Positions 59,116-64,000 of a DNA stretch of 64,000 nucleotides are shown here, in pieces. The notes beneath the pieces were generated by a model that ran no database searches, was not told where the DNA came from, and saw nothing but the letters and a program-made list of their open reading frames with translations. Source of the DNA: Leptodontidium sp. MPI-SDFR-AT-0119 (Eukaryota > Ascomycota > Leotiomycetes > Helotiales > Leptodontidiaceae); NCBI GenBank assembly GCA_020726505.1, contig JAHLEZ010000025.1, forward strand, positions 248,001 through 312,000, given 5' to 3'. The position numbers were made by a program, and so were the translations under genes. How positions within the stretch are numbered: position 1 is the stretch's first letter; each line of letters starts with the position of its first letter.

Positions 59116-59387
59116 ATCGTGTCCCACCGGCCCTTTGGTGGGTGGAGGTCCAAGTATTCCCTGCCACCCCCTGTCAGGGGTGTCCCGTTTCAACCTGCAT
59201 CAGCTGACTAATCTTGGTGAGAAATGGACATTTAGCGAGGAAAACCGCAACTTGCAACACCGAATTTTAGTGTATTAATCAGCTGATGTAAGTTACTACA
59301 TAGTGCAAGTTAAAACGGGACACCCCTGACAGGGGCTGGTAAGGAATACTTGGACCTCCACCCACCAAAGGGCCGTTGGGACACGAT
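59116..59387. mobile_element. MITE with long inverted repeats of about 84 bp
   Basis: ATCGTGTCCCACCGGCCCTT at the left end and its near-perfect complement at the right, with roughly 84 bp of paired arms and only a few differences. TA dinucleotides flank both ends (59114-59115 and 59388-59389), fitting a Tc1/mariner-type MITE. 272 bp, no coding content. Confidence 0.88.
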
Positions 59388-59389
59388 TA

Positions 59390-60151
59390 CTCTGTGTCTT
59401 CAAACCTTAGAGCTATATTTGAATCTGATAGAAGCTCTATGCCAAGGCCCTGAATTCCGGTGACAGGTCGATAGTTATGATAGAGCAGGGGGTAATAGCG
59501 ATAGCAGCTTTTGGCGCTCTCAACAGGACGATCGACAGGATAGCCAAACTACAGTATTTTTCTGACTGCAAGTCAAGTCCTTCTAGAGAAATAGCTAAAG
59601 AACAATAGCAAACAGATTATTGCTTTATATATTTATGTGGTGAAAATTTAATACCACCAAACCATTAAAAAAAAATCGGCATACCGGGATTTTCTGCACA
59701 CAGGGATGGACGTTATTCTACATCCTGCCCAAGAACCTCTTAAATATCCTTCCCAAAGACTTTTCCCCTCATTTGTACGCTAGCAAACGCCGCTCGTCTG
59801 TATTTTCCCATCAGCTATACTTACTAGTGCTCGAACGACTGTGCTTGCCCTAATCGACGTTATCATCGCTATTAAGGTGAGTCCAGGGTTCATTTGCACA
59901 ATCAGGGGCTTAAACCGTGTAGAAAACCAGCTGGAATAGCTGAAGAGGCTTGATCACTGTGCGTCGCTTTACACAAGGGAGAGAAATTCGTAAGCAGGCT
60001 CCTATACATCTAACTGAAAAGCCGCTCAGCACCTATGCACTTGGCACATAGCTTAGATCCTCGTGCCAGAGTCATTAGATCTTTTCAGGGCGTCTCATCC
60101 TTGCATCTGTAGAACACAATCTTGTTCTATACCAACGTGCTTGCTCGACCA
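59390..60151. other. Intergenic region
   Basis: About 760 bp with no gene I can support. It presumably contains the promoter of the frame starting at 60152. Confidence 0.4.
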
Positions 60152-60640
60152 ATTATGACATCAAGTGACACCGAGGCGGAAGCACGACTCCAAGAAAAGA
60201 TGAAGGAAGCAAAAGAAACGGCTGCAAAGAAGTTGGACTTTACACCTCGACGTACCGTGCCTGGCATTGGTAAGTTAATATTTTCGATTCTGCGAACAAA
60301 GATTAACATACGAAGCTTTGTACTATCCTGGCACCGGTCACGTAGTTGGAGCCCTAGGTGCCGATACCACAGCTCCTCCTCTAGACGAGGACGAAACACG
60401 CAGATTACTTTCGGAGATCCAAATACAAGGAGGATTTGATGATAAAGAGATGAAGTCATGCAAGGGCACAAGATTACGATTAGAGTATTGCACGAGACGC
60501 TAGAGGGAAAGACTGGCAGTCGCTCTTGAGACCTACGGGCGCGGAGGGGAAGGCTTTTCGCACACAGACAACCGGATGGAGCATAGCATAGGGTTCTTCA
60601 TCAATGGCATACACTTTTCGTCAAGTACAAAAGGGTGGAC
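60152..60640 (+). pseudogene. Unrecognised fungal gene with nonsense codon and 3' truncation
   Basis: Exon 1 starts at 60152 (MTSSDTEAEARLQEKMKEAK, then TPRRTVPGI). An intron of about 46 nt (60269-60314, GTAAGT to GAAG) joins in phase to ALYYPGTGHVVGALGADTTA, a DEDETRRLLSEIQIQGG stretch and LRLEYCTRR, then TAG at 60501-60503. Beyond the stop the same frame continues convincingly (ERLAVALETYGRGGEGFSHT, MEHSIGFFINGIHF) to about 60640, where antisense DUF3435 sequence begins. The stop probably replaces Trp (TGG to TAG). I recognise no domain and assign no function. Confidence 0.55.
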
Positions 60641-61340
60641 AAGAAACCGTCCCGCGAACGCTCTCTGCGTGATTTTGGAGATGCTGCTTGTGCTGCAGCC
60701 CTATTTGACAGACCTTGCATTGGAGCCGATCCCCTTCTTTGATGTGCACCAGATGCTTCCGCTTGGAGTGCTTTGTCCAGTCTCCCGGATTAGCAAACTT
60801 GTAAGTACGCTTTTCAAACGGCAAGCTCTGCTCCCCTAAGCAGAGGAAGCAGGTAGTCGTCCCTCCTCGGTAAATACTAGCAACATAGCGTCACTTAACG
60901 CTTGCTTCTCGGCCTCGGGGGCCGGCAGCTGGAGGCTGCTCTCCTTTGACGGCATCGGGCTCATCCGTCGCGGAGACGACCTTTTACGGGGTAGGGTAGC
61001 AGCTCCCCCCTCTTGGAAGTAGCAATAGTCAGCGACTATATCAATACCCCTATTGCGGCGGCGGAACTCTTCTTCGATAGTCGTGCCTGGGAGCGTCATC
61101 GACGTCTCTGCCAAGCGCTTCTGGAGCGGAGGCATCTTATGGTTCTGGTCCAAGGTGGTCTTCAAGTCCTGGCTAAGCTTGAGCCTAGAGAGCTGCCGCT
61201 CGATCTCATCGACGAGGTATTCCAGATCCCAGCGTTCTCGAACACGCTTGAGGAGGGCAGCTCTCAGCCGCTACCTAGTGTTGAAGATCTAGCGTCGTTA
61301 GATGTATTTATTCAATTTGCAAATTCAGGTGACGGAAGTC
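60641..61340 (-). pseudogene. DUF3435-family protein, C-terminal zinc-finger part
   Basis: Minus-strand reading: LLKRVRERWDLEYLVDEIER, QLSRLKLSQDLKTTLD, PPLQKRLAETSMTLPGTTIE, EEFRRRNRGIDIVADYCYFQ, a charged linker, then after a one-base frame change near 60850 CFLCLGEQSLPFEKRTYKFA with KHSKRKH, and CKVCQIGLQHKQHLQNHAES. This is the C-terminal region with two Cys/His zinc motifs seen in fungal DUF3435 C2H2-finger proteins. The recombinase part is missing and a TAG closes the upstream side near 61275. It is joined tail to tail with the plus-strand gene at 60152. Confidence 0.75.
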
Positions 61341-62075
61341 TCAGTGTTGCTGACTCCTGAAAGGGTCATTCCAAAACCCCCATCTCGCATCTCATCTTCC
61401 ATTCTCCTATAAACAACCCCGGCAGTTACGCCATCCGCCCCGACAAGACGTCAGATTATCCTTCCCGCGCCTCTTCTAGGCACTTGGCGCGGCATTGGAA
61501 CAGGAAGGTTGTTAATGTCTTGGGGCTTGGCGATATTGGCGTTCTGTGCATTTGCGATTCGCGGTTTGAGAGAGGTGGCCATTCACCGTGAGATCTTCAG
61601 AAGCACATGGTGTGGGCGCTGCGAGAGGGGTACAGATGAGATGTCTGCGTGTGATGGGTAGGATTGCTATAGGTGCAGAAAGAGAGATTGGGTAAGGTTA
61701 CAAGGAAAGGTCTTGAAATGCGTACTTGGCGACGTTGTGGTACTGCTACGTCTACCAGGACCAACCAGTTGGGAGGAAGAGATCTGAAAGTTAGAATGCA
61801 GGGATGGTTCATCTCGATATGATATTCCTTTGTGGGTGAGGTGAGCTTTCTTGGCTGGATGTAAGACGGTGAGACGGTTGGTGCTTGGGAGAAGATAGGT
61901 TGCATTGCGTTGGTACGAGGGAAATAGCATCATGCTTTGCCATGGCTTTTGGGATATAAAGATCTGGAGGGATTGATAAAGACGGTGCTGCGCTCTTGGT
62001 TGTTTGTTTCGAGGATCTCCGAATTGGGCTTTCGAGCGACGGGGTTTCAAGCTATATACGACCTAGTCAGTTATC
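61341..62075. other. Intergenic region
   Basis: About 730 bp. Plus-strand sequence near 61440-61640 has one short open stretch (MSWGLAILAFCAFAIRGLRE) without further support. No gene assigned. Confidence 0.35.
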
Positions 62076-64000
62076 ATGGCTCTCAGCAACCTTTGGCAGA
62101 AAGTCGTGCAGGAGAAAGTGGCTGTCGCAACACATCATGATAATTCCTCGGGAACAGTCTATCGCGATGGAGATGTGGAATACACGCGTGAGGCAGGCGC
62201 AGGAAATAACTCGAAGCCATCATACCAGGAGGCATCTGGAGCGCCAGTTGAGAAGGAGAGTCCACTGGGCTATCAGATTAGGTGGTTCACAGTTATTTTC
62301 TGAATATTGGACAGATGATTGGCACTGGAGTGTTTTCGACTCGTATGTTACCGGACTCTTTTCCTTCTTTATTCTCGACTCGCTGTCGCCCGGTGGAAAT
62401 AGGAATAGTTCGAACTTGGGATGATAGCTGGTCGCATTTTCCAGAATCTAGGCTCCGTAGGCCTCAGCTTGATATACTGGTTCATCGGTCTCTTGTGATC
62501 GCCGGGTCTGGACTATCCGTCTACCTCGAGCTGGCTTCATACTTCCCAAATCGTTCGGGAGCCGATGTTGTGTATCTCGAACAGGCATATCCGAGACCGA
62601 AGTACTTCTTCCCAACGGCTTTTGCAGTTTTGAATGTATTGCTGGCCTTTAGCAGTAGTAATTCTATTGGTATGTTCTCTGTAATCTCGGTGGAAGGGTC
62701 AGTCTGACTAGAGTGGTGCTGTCCACCTATCTATTTAGGATCACGGATCATGAGCCTACAGAATGGGAGGCGAAAGGAGTTGCTATTGCCGGTTATACAG
62801 TTGCGACCATCTGTAAGTAACCTAGAATACTGATCATGCCAGCAAGCGTTGACTTTATAAATAGTCAGCATTCTCTCCACCAAGTACTCTCTATACTTCT
62901 CTAATAGTATCGGAATCGTGAAAGTTCTAACTTTAGTCATGTAAATTAGGAGATCACCCAAACAGATGCATCGTTGATTTTCCAATAGTATCAGCATCAC
63001 AGGCTTCGTTGTCCTGGGCGTTCGAAGGGACAACGGGTAGTGCATGGGGTATCACAACTGCCCTCATTAGAATCAACTTGCATATGAGGGATATGCGAAT
63101 GCGTTTAACATGGTAAATGAAGTGAAGTTTAGCAGTGTTTCCCCCTCTCCATAGCTAGCTAACGCTTCAAATACAGGATCCAATCAAAACAATCAGGTGG
63201 GCAGGCCCAGCATCCCTTCTACTAATCGCCGCCTTAATTATATGTTTCGCAGCCAGCAAGTCGCCAACCGGCCCCAAACCCCAAACCCCAAACTCTGTTA
63301 TCCCTTAATCCAAACACCCTCGCCTAACATTTCTGAAGTCCCCAAAGAAGAAATGCGCACCGCATCTACTGCCGCCACCAGCCTCTTCTTCAGAAATGTC
63401 TTTGGTGGCAGCGGTACCGCTCGTGGGCTTAATGTCCTTATCCTTCTCAGCGCTTTCGGAAATCTCATCTCAAACCTCATCGGCTCCTCACGTATCATCC
63501 GTGAATGCGGACGACAGGGTGTCCTCCCTTATCCTCGATTCTGAGCTTCAACTCAGCCATTCGGCACACCGCTTGGACCATACGCGCTCAAATACACGCT
63601 GACGCTACTTATGATTGTGGCGCCACCTTTTGGGGATGCTTTTGATTTCGGTAAATATCTCCCTAATCCATAGATTTGAGCCTTTCACTAACTGATGGTC
63701 GGATAGTTGTTGACCTGGAAGAGCTACCCCGATGCCGTTTCTATCTCTTTATGGCTACCGATCTCTACATAATTCGTTTACGCCGGAAAACGCATTGGCG
63801 CAGAGCGCAGTGAATTCTGAGCTTGGGACGTAGCTGTCATTTTTTGGATTCTGGTGCAGGTATTCCTGCTCGTAATGCCATGGTATCCGCCTCCACGAGG
63901 GAGGTATGGTGGACGTGTTAGTTTTTGGTATGCGGAGTATTGTGTTACCGGGATTGGAATGTATGTCTCCCTACCCTCTGACAGAAACTTCACATTGATT
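62076..64000 (+). pseudogene. Methionine-permease-like amino-acid transporter, multiply broken, runs off the window
   Basis: An APC-superfamily permease related to fungal MUP1-type methionine transporters. ATG at 62076; NIGQMIGTGVFST, then an intron to GRIFQNLGSVGLSLIYWFIG, IAGSGLSVYLELASYFPNRS, DVVYLEQAYPRPKYFFPTAF, GVAIAGYTVATI, YANAFNMVNEVK, NVLILLSAFGNLISNLIGSS, IIRECGRQGVLPYPRF and LTLLMIVAPPFGDAFDF, then QVFLLVMPWYPPPRGRYGG. Lesions: one-base losses near 62302 and 62490, a missing stretch after SSSNSI, a TGA at 63542-63544 where the family has Trp, and further frame changes. The gene is dead or the sequence is poor. The end lies outside the window. Confidence 0.85.

Overview
The window looks like a filamentous ascomycete (Pezizomycotina) chromosome segment. 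Genes carry short introns (37-171 nt, GTRNGT-type donors, CTAAC/CTGAC-type branch points) and belong to typical fungal families: Zn2Cys6 and C2H2/fungal_trans regulators, CFEM protein, HSP30, NmrA-like reductases. The repeats show the signature of repeat-induced point mutation (RIP): CpA is almost gone and TpA in excess while CpG is kept. The class cannot be fixed from sequence reading alone.

1-20.8 kb is one block of nested, RIP-mutated transposons. A plus-strand Ty3/Gypsy element (gag, RT, RNase H, integrase in four pieces) is split by a complete Copia-type element (638-13208; 196-bp LTRs, 5-bp duplication TAAAG), by a hAT element (16422-19114; 8-bp duplication ATTACTCT) and by an LTR-like insert near 15.4 kb. 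The Copia element holds a minus-strand Helitron (RepHel, about 7.1-11.5 kb). A truncated minus-strand chromovirus follows at 19.6-20.8 kb.

21-25.3 kb is a transition with a broken small secreted cysteine-rich gene and a three-level nest (TIR element with a MITE and a Tc1/mariner element inside). 25.6-36.4 kb is gene-rich: HSP30 with heat-shock elements, an NmrA-like reductase, a Zn2Cys6 regulator, a second NmrA-like reductase, a third with one nonsense codon, and a CFEM membrane protein with one nonsense codon.

37.4-44.6 kb is a second repeat zone: a DDE transposase relic containing a 24-nt T run, the N-terminal part of a DUF3435 protein (the family that includes Starship captain recombinases), and a RIP-mutated chromovirus carrying a younger, unmutated solo-LTR-like insert with a CCTTT duplication.

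44.7-58.1 kb holds a compact set of metabolic genes: class II aldolase-like protein and NmrA-like reductase (divergent, with a hairpin between them), a TAXI-type periplasmic-binding-like protein without a signal peptide, a questin-oxidase-like protein, an FAD aromatic monooxygenase and a C2H2 plus fungal_trans regulator. There is no PKS or NRPS core, so a catabolic or tailoring cluster for an aromatic compound is the best inference.

58.3-64 kb has two MITEs, an unrecognised gene with a TGG-to-TAG change, the C-terminal zinc-finger half of a DUF3435 protein, and a heavily damaged methionine-permease-like pseudogene running off the window. I see no rRNA, tRNA or CRISPR.
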